In this document: positions 27,201 through 42,200 of the stretch, one piece after another
Position numbering within the stretch: position 1 is the stretch's first letter
Layout of the letters: each line of letters opens with the position of its first letter
From: Echinococcus granulosus
Lineage: Eukaryota > Platyhelminthes > Cestoda > Cyclophyllidea > Taeniidae
Length of the DNA stretch: 64,000 nucleotides
Reading direction: 5' to 3'
Assembly (NCBI RefSeq): GCF_000524195.1
Contig: NW_020170382.1
Coordinates: 630,856-694,855 of the forward strand
Translations under genes and position numbers: made by a program
Notes under the pieces: model-generated
The model's input: only the letters and a program-made list of their open reading frames with translations
The model's database searches: none
What the model was told of the DNA's origin: nothing

Positions 27201-30200
27201 CATAAAATGAGAAAAAGTTAAGAGGCCATTATAGGAAGTGTATAAATCCGCAAACAGGATGGTCACGATTGTTTGTGGGATTGGAGTAATCCCTTAATTC
27301 ATTAATACTTGTTAGAAGCCAAATCCATAAAAGCCTTTAGCTTTTATTCAAGGAACAATTGTTTTACTTTAACGAGATTTATTTGAATAATACGTTACTA
27401 ATTTGGCCTTGACGATTGGGTTTGGTGTAAAATGGCCGGGCTGACTCGACGTTAATCAGTTCTGTATTTGTACACCAAACAGATCTTTGATAGAAAACTA
27501 TCAAACAGAGGACATTGTCTCTTTATTTACTTTATGCCATAAGGGTGTGTGCGTGCCCGTTTTTTTCCCAAGACCAGGAAGGCAGCGCCAACGGCTTTTG
27601 AAAAACGAAAACAATGGAAGGTGCGGAAGTCTCACACTCCAAATTACCACCCACAATGAATGGAACAAGTCTGCTCCGAAGAAGGAACCTTCACAAACGA
27701 TACAGAAAAACAACTAGACTAAGTTAAACAAAATGGACTAGTCGGTTGTTAAAAATGTAGAATTTATGCTGTTCCCCTCCGAAAGAATTCAGTCAACGAT
27801 AGTAGGCGTTATAGCTTCTGAGCTAGTCTAACAGGCTGCACTTCAAATTATTTCTAAAACAACGTTAAAGTATAGTGAAATCTGCCAGGTTCAAAGTGCG
27901 ATCCTATCAGTCATTCGCGACACCTTCCACACCAACCCTGCTACCCTACCACATTGCCTGATGACAGAACACGTGCTCTGTTGTGTTGTAGAAATTTTCT
28001 CAGTGCAAATACTGAATGATAAATCACAAACGAATAGGACCACTCTTTTCGCGTAAAGTTTAAATTAATCGGACTAAAACTGTACGGTACAAAGTTTCTT
28101 TGGCCAGGCAGGATTGTTGGAAAGGGCAGAAATCAAGAAAAGCTGATTAAACGGAAGCCACTTTTCTTTGTTTCAACTCAAGTATGCAACTGGGGTAGAC
28201 ATACACCTTGAGATGCTATGACAATAATTCATCTGTGGGTCTTCAGCCCTTTTCAAACCATTTCTGGTGTTTTTCGTAGTTTACTTTTTGCTCTACCTTC
28301 CTATTAAATTCGGTTAAGTTTGCCATCCAAAAAAATCCTAGATTTAATGGACATATTTAACATTTTAGAATGCAGAACCTACTTGCAAGTAATACTTTTG
28401 ACAAAGCACTGGAACTTATGTGCCTTGTAAAAGGGATGCAGTGGCTAGGGCTTGGTAACCTTACAAGGATGCTTAATAATTTAACTTTTTATGCCTCTTG
28501 AAGCAGTATATTGTAAAGAACTTCATGATTTATTGCGCAAAATGCACAGTTTCCCTTATTCCTTAGCCTTAATCAACGGCTCGAACAAATTTGCCCACAA
28601 GGCACCTTGTACCCTCCCTGTAATGATAGTAGCACCACATCACAGCTCCCAGAACATTTCAAGCAAAAGTAGCAAATAAGCACAACTAATTAACAACGAG
28701 ATGGCGCTTATTTCCTCGTTTAAGTAAACCCTCTGGGAGCAACTGCTCTCCCGCGGGGATTGAAGCGCTTTGACCGTAGATAAGAGTCCTCCTAATGCGA
28801 ATGCGACATCATGAGGGTAAAGTGCCTTGGAGAAAATGTCGCACACACATTCCTCTGCTACTAACCAGACAATTTCTTTCTTTCCTTTCACACTTTAATG
28901 TTTGCCTCAACCGGCTATAAATGTGTGCGCTCTGGTAATTGGGCCTGGGCTAAATAAATTCCCCTTCCACCGCACTTAAACATTTAACTCAGGTAATTAA
29001 TTCCAAACAATTGCCGAACTCTTCTTTGGGACATTTAAAATCATCTGCCATAAATTTCTTGAAGGTATCTCATTAACGGCTCATCAATTTGGTGATAATT
29101 GGGGTTCATTCCACCCAACCTTCGCAAACAGTACTTATCAAGTTTCCATGACTTCTCCTGTAACAATGCAAAAGGTCCCAAATAAGGTATGAAATAATTT
29201 TCATAAACTGAATTCAAATCCTTTCATTTGTTTATCCCAACTAATTCCCATATTATTACCGAAGGAGACACTTCCTTATCGTATGGACCTAATATAATCA
29301 CCCTAATTGGACGATGATGATGATCCCTACTGCACACAAGCGCCATTTCTTTTCGGAAATTGAAAAATTTGCCCACAAACACAAAATCTTCCCAAAAATC
29401 CGTTAAAATGTCAAGAAGCAAAAATACATTACCATTTTTGTTAGATTAGGCTCTTAAGGCTCAGATATATACTGTTGCTCCAAACTATGATTCATTTGTA
29501 TTAGAGGAGTTTCTTTGTCATTCCCTTCCCAAAAATTATCCGGCAGCAACACCATGTAGATATACTTTAAGTAGTACTTTATGTGTTTACTATAACTGAG
29601 ATTTTAGAGTACATTTTATCGTAAGAACAAGGATATCAACAACTCACATAGATCAACATGGTGGATGTGGGGACTTGTGAAAAGGTTAGTTTTGGGTCTA
29701 ATGTGATTTGAGCTTGTCTGCCTTCCAAGTTGAGTTTGCTTAGGTCGCAAAGCCGTGGAGTCACCTTGTCGAACTCTTGGAGCATTTGGAGGTGGTGTTT
29801 GAGTCTGGCGATGGGTTAGTGGACTCTCTCTAGACTGTATCAATATTAAGAAAGATCCACCACTACTGATCAAACTACATCAAGAATAATGCTTTAAATG
29901 CTCCCGGTAATGGCTTATTTAAATGGTAAGAAAACAACTAATGACGCCTACATTAGCCGACAGAGTTGTGGAAGCCAATATTTAAATAGATCTCGCAGGC
30001 ATTACCAAATGGCACAATTTTTCTTAGACTATTTACATGTTCTCTACTTCTTTTAAAATGCGTTGAGTATGCCTTGCATTTAAAATTGATTTCTGACTAT
30101 TTGACAGCTTAAAATTTTGATAAGAAACGGCTAAAGTGTTGCGCCATTCACTGAGTGAACAAAGCTATCGTTGGCTGTCTGTCTGCACGCATCACAACGG

Positions 30201-33200
30201 CTCTAGACGAGTCTGTCCGCTGTGAGCATTTGCGGTGAACTACAGACGAAACAGTACACTTACTGAGGACCTGAAAGTAATTACATTTGGGACCCATGCA
30301 CACAATATTGCCCATTACAAGAAAACTTCTTCTTCAGAAACACCCAGTGCTAGTCAGTCAATGAGATGGTTATGGCATCCTTACTTGAGAGAACTGCTGC
30401 ATAACTGGAAGTGAGAAGTTTCGCAAATTAGTTGCAATGTGAGGAAGATACTGCTTCAGCCTCTTCCTTATCCTCCCCTTTCCCCTGATGATGTACCACC
30501 AAGTGATGACGATTTCCTTTCCCGAGCGTCAGCATTGGACGCTGGCATACGAAATAGGGAGAAATAAAAGCGGCCAGTGCTAGTTTTGTTCCATAGGTGG
30601 CAATCACAAGCACATGTCTCGTTAGAAGGGAAAGAGAAACAGTAATAATTAATTATTATTTGGGAAGATTCCTTTAGAGCTGCTTAATTTTTAGAAAAAA
30701 TCTGCAGGACATTACTTGTCTACATTGTGACTGAGGAGAAAGGATCAATTTATCTAATGTTTTAATCAGCGAATTTGCAGAAAAGTTAGAAATGCCCTTA
30801 AGCATTTTTGTCGTAAGGCCGGTAATTTTCAAATTTATGTTTTGTGCAGTAAATATAAAACAGTGAGGTACTTTTTAGTTCCCCGCATTTTCACTTTAGT
30901 CCTCATTTGTCATAATTATTTATTTCAAATAATTGGATATTCTTCAAAATGCACCATTGCTATACATTTCCGAAAGAATGAAATCAATGAAAAATTGTTT
31001 TAAATTCCGGTAAGTACGAAGGTTAAGATAGGGTCAAATCTAACACGAAAGGCCGCCTTGTCGGTGTGGTCAACTGACTGATGGGCTCGACTACCGCTGC
31101 GTATTTCACCTTCCTGTTCAACTGGTCTTTGCTAACTTTTCCTAAAAAAAGGTTTCTAAAAAATACAAGATTCTTGTTAAGTTTTGCATTAGGCTACAAA
31201 CATTTTTTGGAGTTACACTGTTTTAGACATTAAACCCGTTTCCACCTTTGTTTCAGTTTAAACACCTCACGTACTTTTTTGTCCACAAAGTACTAACGGA
31301 TGTAGGAGTCAACTGAACACAGGTTGGGGTGAAAAAGAAGAATTTGCCACAGGGAGAACGCTGCCACCTATGTAGAAGGAGGGATGAGGAAAGGTCCTTC
31401 TTTAAGCAGGGGTGTATTTTATATTTCCAGTTTTTATGACACATCAGTAATTTTCCTTGACGCCGCTACCTTCCTGTTGGTTACATCCACCGCTAGGTCG
31501 AACATAGGACCACCCGGAAGTAGATGCTCTGTGGACAAATTATGGCCGAGGTTAATTGGGAGTCCACAGGACGCGATAATAAACGTCATTTGAGTTCATT
31601 TATTAAAGTCCTTTCAAAATTCTCGCATATTGTGTAGTTCCATCTGTCATCAGAGCTCTTCTTGATGGAAGCAGTTTAAAGATCTGGTATGAACCGTTCG
31701 TATCAATTCCTTTACGATGGTAAAGGGTGGTCGAATTAATTCAGCCACTAGACTTCTTGATAGTATACGTACTCCTTTGGAAGGTTAGCAGACACTAGAC
31801 GGCAAGAGATTCGTTACGGTACGACAAAAGGAAGGAATCACCGCGACTGATATCAACTTCTTGATTCATTTTCATCTCCGCACAGGGTGGTAGGGAGGAA
31901 GGAGTTTCCAAGGAATGAAAAACCCACTTAATATTTTAGGATCCACAAGGACATTTTGGTAATTAACCTTTTCAACTTCAATGTCCATGAAAATCACAGC
32001 CACATCTGGTACAGATAAGAATTCCTATTTGTGGAATCGCGGTCTAACACCGAGACAAGCCTTAACTTCATTCTTGTCAAAAATAGGAAAAATTAGAAAA
32101 AAAAAACATTGTAGCTGAAACTGATGTTTAATTGCCTAGATCCTCTTGCTGTTTTAAAACGTTGGTAGCTCTATGGGTTTCGTCCTAATAGCTTGAATTT
32201 AACTTCATTCTAATTTGAGTAAATTTTGTATTTGACAGAAAGAATGGTATCTCTATAACTCTTATAATAAAGTTTCTACAATTCGCTATTTTAGGCTGGT
32301 TGTTTGAGCTGTCGGAGCGAACTAACGCTTATTATGGGGCCAACATGACAGGTGGGCCAAGTCGAAGTAGTATCTACATTTCTAGTCTCTACTTCACAAT
32401 GAGCAGTCTCACCTCCGTCGGTTTCGGCAATGTCTCACCCAACACGAGCAATGAAAAGGTATTCTCCATTGTCTCCATGCTGGTGGGAGGTAAGTCTGCT
32501 CCGTAAATGCTTCGTGATAGACAGTTATTATGCTTCAGGCGATATGTTTGATAAATTCTTAATAACGCCGGATATACACTAGTCACCTACTACATCGCCG
32601 TGGTGGTAAAAATGACAACTAGTCATAGCCTGTCATACGCTGCTGCTACGACAATTTACCATTAGAAAGACCTAGTAAATAATATCCACTTGATGATTGA
32701 CACATTGTGTGATATTGACAGACTGTTGCTTGCATGGAGATGACTATCACAGCTATTTTTGCTGTTCCACCGTCTTTATAAAGAATGATTGTAGATAACC
32801 TGTTTCGGTTTTTTTGAGTAATAACATCTGCCAGCCCCAGTCGTTTCAGTTATAGAGAGCAGGAATGCTAGATAAGCCAGAAATTTGGTCAGCTTCTAAA
32901 AAACTCTTCAGTTTTACTATATTTTGTTTTAATCAAGCACGTTTGCATATATTTTGTGGCCTTAAAGGCTTTATGTATTCATTTACTGTAAGACTTCTAT
33001 GTGGTGTGGCCATCTCAACAGAATCGTTCTAATTGGTAGATCGGCTACCCCTACAAATCATTCTGATAGCTTTCTTTCCCTGGTGAAATTATGTGTCTAA
33101 GGGGCAAGAAATACAAAGGTTGTCGGGATGTCTCGACCACAAGGAAGTCAAAAAAATGAAGAGCAATCATATCCCCTTATCTACGATGCTTTAAATGGTT

Positions 33201-36200
33201 TACAACGCTACAGTCTGAGGTAGGATGAATGACCCCGAACATTTATCATTACTTTGTCAACTTCGTTGACGGGATGCACGCCCATAGGCACGTGGACAGA
33301 GGAAGAACCTCCGAAAGTGCGGTGTAGTTGTAGTATTGCAAAGAAACCGTTTAAAAAATAATTATTTTGCTTATAGTCAAGAAGAAAGTGCCCGCTACTT
33401 CGTCCACTTGATAGGTCCTTCTGAATAGATGCCTTTACTAAATTTTGGCGAATTTAACAGCGAAAGAAAATGTTGTATCTTTCCTAGTTTTTGCTCAATT
33501 TTGGCAAAAATCTTCCTTCTCAGAATTTGTTACGTTTAAATAGAGTCGAGAACTTCCAAAGTGGAACTCAGTGCGATATTACTGAAGGCACTTTCCACCA
33601 TGTCAGCAATAATCAGTCTGCCGGTGAAAAACAAAAACTTGGAAAAAATTTGGTCTGATAGAAAAATCAGTGAATTATAGATGCTTTTTTTTTCAGCTCT
33701 CATGCACGCAGCAGTGTTTGGCAACGTGACAACCATCATCCAGCGCATGTACACACGACGATCAGCCTACCAGACGAAGAATCAGGACCTGAAGGACTTC
33801 ACCAGGGCACATCACTTGCCGAAGCAACTTCGGCAGAGAATGCTGGAATTCTATCAGGCCATGTGGTCCATCAATCGGGGAATTGACAAGCAAACTGTAA
33901 GCACCTCCACTGCCGTCACCTTAGCTGGGATAAGTTAAATGAACATATTAGCATAAAGTGGCGGCAACTGGTTGAGAGATTTCCCAAGACTACTGACTTT
34001 TATGCGTTTTTATTTACACTTGCATTCGAGCGCGGTACTTGTGCAGAATTTGCAATCACAAAGGCGTATAGTTTGAAGTTCATCCTTCTCTGCAAGACTT
34101 TTTTGCGCTCTTCTACACGTTGAGCAAACTTCATCACTGTTACTCAGACCTTTACCATTGTCCCTAGTTCTTTTGCTTGATAATGGTCGTGGAGTTATCT
34201 ACAGCCATGATATTTGACAACAGGAGCGCTTGTGCGTTCTACCTCAGTTGACTACTAAGGGTAAAATAAAGGTTTTCATTACAAAACTTTAGGAAAAAAA
34301 CCCATTTCAAGGAATCATGGTTGCTGGTTTGAAGCAGAAACATCTTTAAAAATGTCCAGGGATGCAACTTTGAGCAATGAGGCGCACTTCCTCTGGGGAC
34401 CGATAACCATAAAACTTTTCGTTTGTAAGCTGCAACTTCCGTGAAAATGTTAGTTGATGGTTGCGCTTTGAATTAACCCCTTTTATGAAACCATTTTATG
34501 CTCAAACTATTGCCCAACACGGTTTGAAAGCTACCATTTCTGCATATACTTGAGTAAAGGAGGACATGCGGTGGCCTGGAGTACTTGCGCTTCACCTTTT
34601 TCGGCACTGCTATGACGCATTGCGTTTTGGCCAAATGAAAGCACTCACTTCCGAATTAAATGGATCCCAGTGGTTTTAAAATGCATTTATAAAGAGAAGA
34701 ACACTGACGACAGACGAGATTTGGGCATGAAGCATCAAAGATAATGCAATACCGAGGCAGGAAAGGTAGGTGTACATTTTCTGGCGGCTGCATGCAGCGT
34801 CTTAAGACTCTCCCGAGGACGAAGGAAGAAAATACTAGGAAATAAAGTCCATTACTGAAGTACGGAAGAGCTGAAAAGGCCACCGGTATGGTCCGGATGT
34901 CACGCTGCCCAATGGAAGTACAATCGTGTAGGCTTCAGTTGTCGTGAAACCTAAGTGAAGAGTTAAACAAATAAACAAAGTACTACGAGACCCTCTTTCC
35001 TTTTAAGCGCCGTCTACGGGGCTCCTATTAGCTAAACTCCTGCATCGACCATCAAAGCATAGTCGAATTTGCGTGCAACTGAGGTTATGCATGAGCCCAA
35101 CGTCACTGATCCTCCTTGCCACCTCCACTTGCGTCTGAATTTTTGTCCTATTTGGGAACAGCACCAAGGGAAAGGCAAATGTGCTAACCACCCCGAATGT
35201 TCATCGCCAGTCGTAGGGACATTAACCTAAAGCCAAAGTCTTATAATAAAGGACTTTGTTTTTACTTGATTGCTGCCCACCCATTCATATCTACATGGGT
35301 TTTATCCAGCTAGTAGAGAGATATAGGAGGTATCACGTGTTCACCGAACTGACATTTTTACATAGGTGCCGTAAACAGCTCCGTGGCGAACTTTTATAGT
35401 CAGTTGACGGCTAGTGTCGCTTCAGATGTTAGTAGCAGTCCTACAAAACACGAGATTGGGGTGGTTGCCAAAGGTGGACGTCATTTTCAACCCTGCAGTT
35501 GGGAGTCGTCACCGATTCTCCCACCCACATCATTTGCCCTTCTTACGTCACGATTTGGTTTAGCGTATTGGAATAAAAATCAAGGTAGTCGTCCCTTCTG
35601 ATTAGAATCGCTTTCTGCTGCCATCATTGTAGCCTCCTAAGACTTTTCGGAAAAAGGAAGAAGACAATCGCGGAGCTTTTAGTTTCCGTGAAACCGAAAC
35701 GAGGAGTCGAATAAGCCATCAAGGTACTAAATATAAATCCCACGACTCGGTAAATTTTGAGATTTGGCCATTTTGCCTTATTTTTAACAAACTAACAATT
35801 CAGTTTGCTGGGGATAATTATGTGCTAAGGTGTGGTGCTAGCTGGTCAGACCGTCAGCAAGCTATTTAAATTAACAGTAAGCAAAGAAACAAACTACTTT
35901 TTCAAAAATAGAAAAGAATGCATTCAAAAATAATGTATTGCCGTCCTCAAGCCTTTGTGCAACTACATATTTCAATTCGGTTTCCAATTGTTTCATGAAA
36001 CTGAAGTCCTTTGATGCAGTTTTAAGTGACAGATTTACAATTGTGCCATCAACGCGAAAAATACGGGAAAGGTGTCCGAAATTTCCTAAAATGGTGTCAC
36101 CAAGGCTGGGAAAATGCGTGGAAGCAAGCATAGTTGACAGGAGGTTAGGCATTACTCCAAGCGTCTCGGATATTGCTCCCTTAGCCTGCAATTAAGAAAT

Positions 36201-39200
36201 GATCCCCTTCCTTGATGACCTCTTTTCACCTTTAATCAAAGGCTGGAAAACCTTTTACCTACCTGATGTCTTCACCTACCTAATCACTACTTGAAGAGAA
36301 TAACAAATAAGACTTGCACAAAGGCCTTGTATATTCTTCTTTAAATCCTTTTGGCTACCAAGTTTCTCTAAAATTTACCAGCCATGATAATGGTGTCTGT
36401 CGCTACAAAAAGGAGTAAAATATTATGTTTTGTCTAATCATGCAATAAGCAGCCCATATCTTGTCTAGATTGCCGTGTAACGGTTGGTTAACTCCAGCTG
36501 AACGTGTTCCTAATTTCAAAAAGAAAGTGGCGGGATGATCCACGAATTCCCTATAGTAATTTTATTTGCATTCTTTTATTTAGATTTATTCTTTTTTGTT
36601 CTTATAAGTTGATTTTTAAGGAATAAATGCTTATTTTTAGGGACTTTGTGCCTCTATTCTTGTTAGTATACCCTTCCATGTGGTACTTCATTTATGCAGC
36701 ATAACTTTCCGCAGTCTAACGTCCAAGAGAGGGGAGGAAGAGGGTCTTGTGACCTGGTTCTGCGACATAGCGATGCATTTTACAGATAATGCAGGCCTTT
36801 CCCGAGGAGATGCGTGGAGACATAGCGCTGCACATAAACAGGGAGATGCTTTCGCTGCCTATCTTCAAGTCGGCTAGCATCGGCTGTCAAAAGAGCATCG
36901 CCCAACTCATTGGTACTCGCTTTGCCACGCCCGGCGAATACCTTGTGCATCGTGGTGATGCCATTCGCAATCTCTACTTCGTTTGCAGCGGTTCTCTCGA
37001 AATTCTCGATGAAGAAGGCTCGGTAGTTGCACTGCTGGGTAAGTTATGCCCATTATGGTCTTTCCAAGGTCAAGGTCGACACTGACTTGATCAAGTGATC
37101 AAACCCGCCAAGCAGATTTTGGGCGGCAAATTTAATTAAATGATGCGAGATCATATGTTGCCACAAATTTACATATTTGTAGTTTTATCAGGGCGTCCCT
37201 TTTGCAATTTACCTCATTCTATATGCCCTAAGGTATTTAATTTACCCTCTTTGCCAAAGGTATTTGGGTTATATGTTGATGTAGCATTTGTTTGATCGGC
37301 ATCGGTGATTCACTTTTCACCCGCGAGGTCCCAAAGCTAGCACAAACCATGTCGCCGAATTTAAGTTGCAAAGTAATAAGGGGTGGATCACACTAGCCCC
37401 ACAATACGGATATTTTCATAGGCATATTCTGTGTCAAGTAATCATCTGTTTTATTCCTGTCTATTATAAGTTATTAGTTCGACATTTAATTTCCTCAAAC
37501 TTGATGAAATATTTGTCAAAAATTTGTTTTTTGTCTGTTCTTGATATGACAAACCTCTGCTAGCCGTCCAAATTAAACACACTGAAAGACGCTTCTACAG
37601 TTTTAATTTGAATAAAGCTACAGTGCATTTTTTCAGCTAATCAGACCCACCGAACGAAATATACCTTAAAACCCTGGTAAATTTCGGCAACTAACTTTAG
37701 CTAGCTAAATATGATAGGGACAAAGTCACTGTGGCAACTGTATTTTGTGAATTACTCGGTTTTTGCTAAATTTGCTACACTTTTTCCCAGTAATTGACAT
37801 TAGTTAACGGCCGAGGGTTTTGTGAAAATAATGGGATAGCTTTTCTAAGGCAGATCGCTTTTTCATTATATGCTAGGTTTTGGCCAAAGCAGGTACCTTT
37901 TAGATGAATTTCATTCCAAGGTCTGCTATAAATCTATAAAAAGCAAATTTAACGAGGATCCCTTTTCACAGTCATGGCCTGACTGTATGATCACAGTCCC
38001 TCTTTGATGCGTACATCTAATACTTTAAACGCATCCAAGATTAGCAGGGCATAGAAATGATCGGTAATTGCCTGAACAAACCGGTGTGATACTTAAAGTG
38101 GAAAAGTTTTCTACCCAGTAATATCACAGACGGTTTTATGGAGTCTGATAAAGGTCAGCTGATAAGCACGACCAAGGTGGCGTTCCACGTCGACACCCCT
38201 TTCCACAATTCCCCACTTTATTGGCTATTTCACTAGAGGAGCAATCTAATGCAGTCCTAGTTGCAACAGTACCTTTTAAACTAAAGAGAACTTTACTTCT
38301 CCAAATGAACTGTACTTTTTGGCGATTTCATTGTTTTAATATCACGTCCTTTCTCATTTTTCCTATTTGTAATAGCCAACTATTGTTTTATAGGCCACGT
38401 GTGATTAGCATCAAATTCTACATGCTATTTCTATAGTTCTCTCGAAGCCGTTAAGCATTTTATAAGAGCACAAGTAACAGTTGAATTCGTCAATGGTAAA
38501 GGTCTTTTGAAAAGGCTTAAACTCTTCCGGACACTATGGGCACACATCCACTTAAGTGCTCTTGGCTTTGGACAGAAACTTTAACAGACAATTCCAACAA
38601 CTTATTGTTAATCAGTTTTAGTATAATGGGGTTGTTTTTTTCTAATAGCAAAAATTTTACACTAAAAGCACAATTTTTAGTTAGAGGATAGTATAACATG
38701 GTTCTTTGTGAATTTTAACTATGAGACCACCGTTTGTTACAGAAAAGAAATGGCTGCTTTTAAGGAGCTGAATTCATACCTCAATTATTCATCCATTTAT
38801 TTACTCCTTCTTGATGTGTTTCTTAACATTTATAAATTACTAACACAATGGTTAATCCTTCATGGCATTCTATGAGGAATAATGTGGAGGAGTGCCTGAG
38901 TTACTTAAAGTGATTTGAATAAAATAATATTTGTGTAGACTGAGGAAGTAATACAGTAGGACTTTTAAGGAAAAATATCAATTTAGAAGAGAAGAAAATG
39001 GTAAATCGGCTGAAACTCATCTGAGACAAATTTTGATTGCACGCACTGGAGAAAATTTCCTTGATGACTAAAAAAAAAATGCAGTTTTGATATTAATAGC
39101 TGAACTGGCCTGATGTAACTTTCGGAGCTTATAAAAAACATAGAATTTTTTACATGCGTCCACCAAAAAGTAGCGATTTACGACAATCTTGCAGTATTCT

Positions 39201-42200
39201 TTGTTGTACGATACAGTTTATGCTAGTTTTTACCATAAAATGTCCGCCTAAAGAATATAATACAACTCGAGTTTGTCTGTTTCCCAAACCAAGTCCGATT
39301 CAGTTCCGAGGTTGCGGAATCGCCTCACAAAAATGATTTAGTACCTGGACAAAGCATAATATGTGATAGCATAGCATACAAGCCAGAAACAGTGCACACA
39401 ATTTAATTTCTGTGTTGGTATGGTACACTTGTTTGTGAATAAATTACTTTTTGGAAGAANNNNNNNNNNNNNNNNNNNNNNNNNNNNNNNNNNNNNNNNN
39501 NNNNNNNNNNNNNNNNNNNNNNNNNNNNNNNNNNNNNNNNNNNNNNNNNNNNNNNNNNNCAATTACATGATTGTGTCAGGGAATTGGACATGCAAGATGA
39601 CAAAAAGATTGATTTACACCTATATTAACCGGGAAGGAAAAGCCTTAGAAGCCGCTAAGCTGACTAGTTTCATATGCATTAAAAGTGATAATATGCTTAA
39701 AAGACTATCATGTTGTTCTCTTCTTCAGCCTATGTAATTGCTTGGCGTGCATTTTAGGTTGATTGTCGATAAGAAATATCTTTTATTATTTAACCGAGAG
39801 CTACTCACTGTGGACCTTAAAGCCCAGAACTGTTCATTCGCTGGCAGCCAGACAACTGGTTTGATTGAGATTACTTTTTTATTAATGGACAGCTTGCACG
39901 CGTACCGAAAAATTTTTTTTCTCCGCAAACAGCAATTACTGGTTTAAAGATAAAAAATGTCCTTTTTTGGAAAGCAATACCAGAGCTGTAAGGGGATCTG
40001 TGCTTTTGTTGGGATAAGAGAACGATACCTCTTCGTCTTCATCCCCGATGTCCCTCGGATAATATTTCTCCGAGTGTTTATTGTCCCCTTCCCATTACTT
40101 TGGCTTTAGACAGTCGTATACAAAATAAGTGAGATAAAGAGATCAGTGATTAGGGCTGGGTTTTACTGGCTCCTAAAGAAAACAAATTTTATTCAATGTC
40201 CTACTAAAAGAAAAAATGGACTGCGATGGTTTTTAGTTCAAAGATTGAACTACTCAAAGAATCTTTGTGCAGTCGTTTATTTTGCATCACTGAAAACCAC
40301 AAGGACATTGCTAATTGCTTTACATTACCTCAGTAAGTTAAAAGTGAATAAAGATCCAAATGATGCATTTTGATGAATTTTCTCAACCTAGATTATTTAT
40401 CCAGTGGGAAATCGTTTCATGCGATCTGGAATCCTGGTGTTAGCAGAATGGAAGAAGTCAAAGCAAAACCAAAGAACGGGTTTTATAGTAATAAATAGGG
40501 CATTTTTGACCTTAGGAAAGTGCGATCTCTTTGGCACGGACATAGACGACCGACCATTCATTGGTCTCTCGGCTTTCAATGTGAAAGCACTCACCTACTG
40601 CGAACTGCAAGACATCCTGCTCGATGCATCTCTGTTCAGCATTCTTGACCTCTACCCAAATTACTCCAGGGAGTTCTCGGCTGCCTTACACGATGAACTC
40701 TCCTTCAATATCAAAGAGGGCTACGATCCAGTGAGTTATCCCTGCCACCTTACTAAGCCTGTGATTTAGAATTTGTCTTGATCTATTTCCACTTTTTCAG
40801 CTAGCTAGGAATTGGGATCAAAGGAATATGGGCGATTACGTCTGTTTCTTTAACATCAGTTTCGCAGGCGTACGACTACCTTGTTTCAGTTGTCATCTTG
40901 TTCCATCTTAATAGCTTCTATGATGATCTCTTCCCAAGTCCAACCGATAGACGTGCAATCATTTAGTTAAACCCTCACAAAACGTGGCAATACGCTGCTG
41001 CAAAGGGCCCTACTGATTACTCAAATGCGACAAACGTTTTAATCTCGACAGTCGATCAAGGCAAAGTGTATGCAGGCAGGGTTGTTCGTCCCCCTTTAAG
41101 CGTTAGGTGGAGGAATTATTACGATGAATAGGACTTATACGATCTAATGGATAGCTGTTGTAAGAGATATTCAGGAAGTTGGAAGCAAAGATAGTGGAGT
41201 GATTGCATCTGGTGACAAGGGTAATTATGGGCTTGTTACATCAATTAAAGTCTACTATTATGAAGCCTTCTCGTGACATGTTAACTAATATTAACAGCAC
41301 GAGGCGTATCTTTGTGGCCATCAAGTCGTTTAATCTGGAATTGTGTATGTGTGTGCGTCGGTGGCAATCCTGATGAAATGAAAACGCCTGCGCGAAAGGA
41401 AAGTCAATTAGTCTGACTCTAGCTGCCTTAATTTTGAAAAATGTTTTCAAATTTGATGATCAAAATCAATCTTAGAAATAATTGCTCGTAACACGGTCTC
41501 TGTCTGAGACCAAGAAATGAGTTTACAATTGAATCTCTTCATTAAGGTGGATTAACTCCTGTACCTTTGTGCCAGTCCCTCTCGCTTAAGGCCATTTTGG
41601 CGATGGCTTAAGCACCACTCAATTCACTTTTAGTATTCCGAGTCATTTTTGAAGACGAAATTAGTCATGATACATGACAGAAGAAGTATTACTGACGTTC
41701 AGAAGGGCTAGGAGCTACTGGCGTGGCCCAAAAATGCCATGCCACTCAATGTGAGCACAACGACCTGGAGTACCTGCGAAAGAAAAATAGAGTTGGGAAA
41801 ATTATTAATGTATTGCATAGCACCCCCTCCTTTTGAGTGCCGTCCTCGGCGCTCCCCTTGGTCAACCTCTCTCACCGGCCATCAAAACGAGGTGGGTGTC
41901 ATAGAAAATACACTTACCAACCAACCGCGCCATATAGAATTTGCTTTCTCTTAAGACGATATCTGACTACAACGTCACTGATTCCTCTTGGCTATTTCAC
42001 TAAAACTGGAGTTTCCTTCCATTTGGGAACTGTGCTGGCCATTAAGTCTGTCTATCTCTAGTCGTAGGAGCACTGGCCTAAAAGCAGAGTCGTTTAATGA
42101 GACCAAGATTGGAATAGTTTAATGGGGATAGTAATTCGTTTCTATTCCGCCATCCTTCTTTGTTCTCACCTTAGTGCTGCCCAGCCATATCTGATTTTTA

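Larger units (their letters stand above)
32490..36785 (+). other. Elk introns 8 and 9 (either side of exon 9)
   Basis: Intron 8 (1.2 kb) has nothing recognisable. Intron 9 (2.9 kb) contains a complete A-B-A element at about 34790-35745. A 106-codon minus-strand ORF at 35871-36191 is not recognised. Confidence 0.8.

Noticed and set aside
35871..36191. 106-codon minus-strand ORF in Elk intron 9
   Set aside because: No family recognised and no splice or start context; not supported as a gene.
39338..39737. ORFs spanning the first N gap
   Set aside because: They exist only because Ns contain no stop codons.
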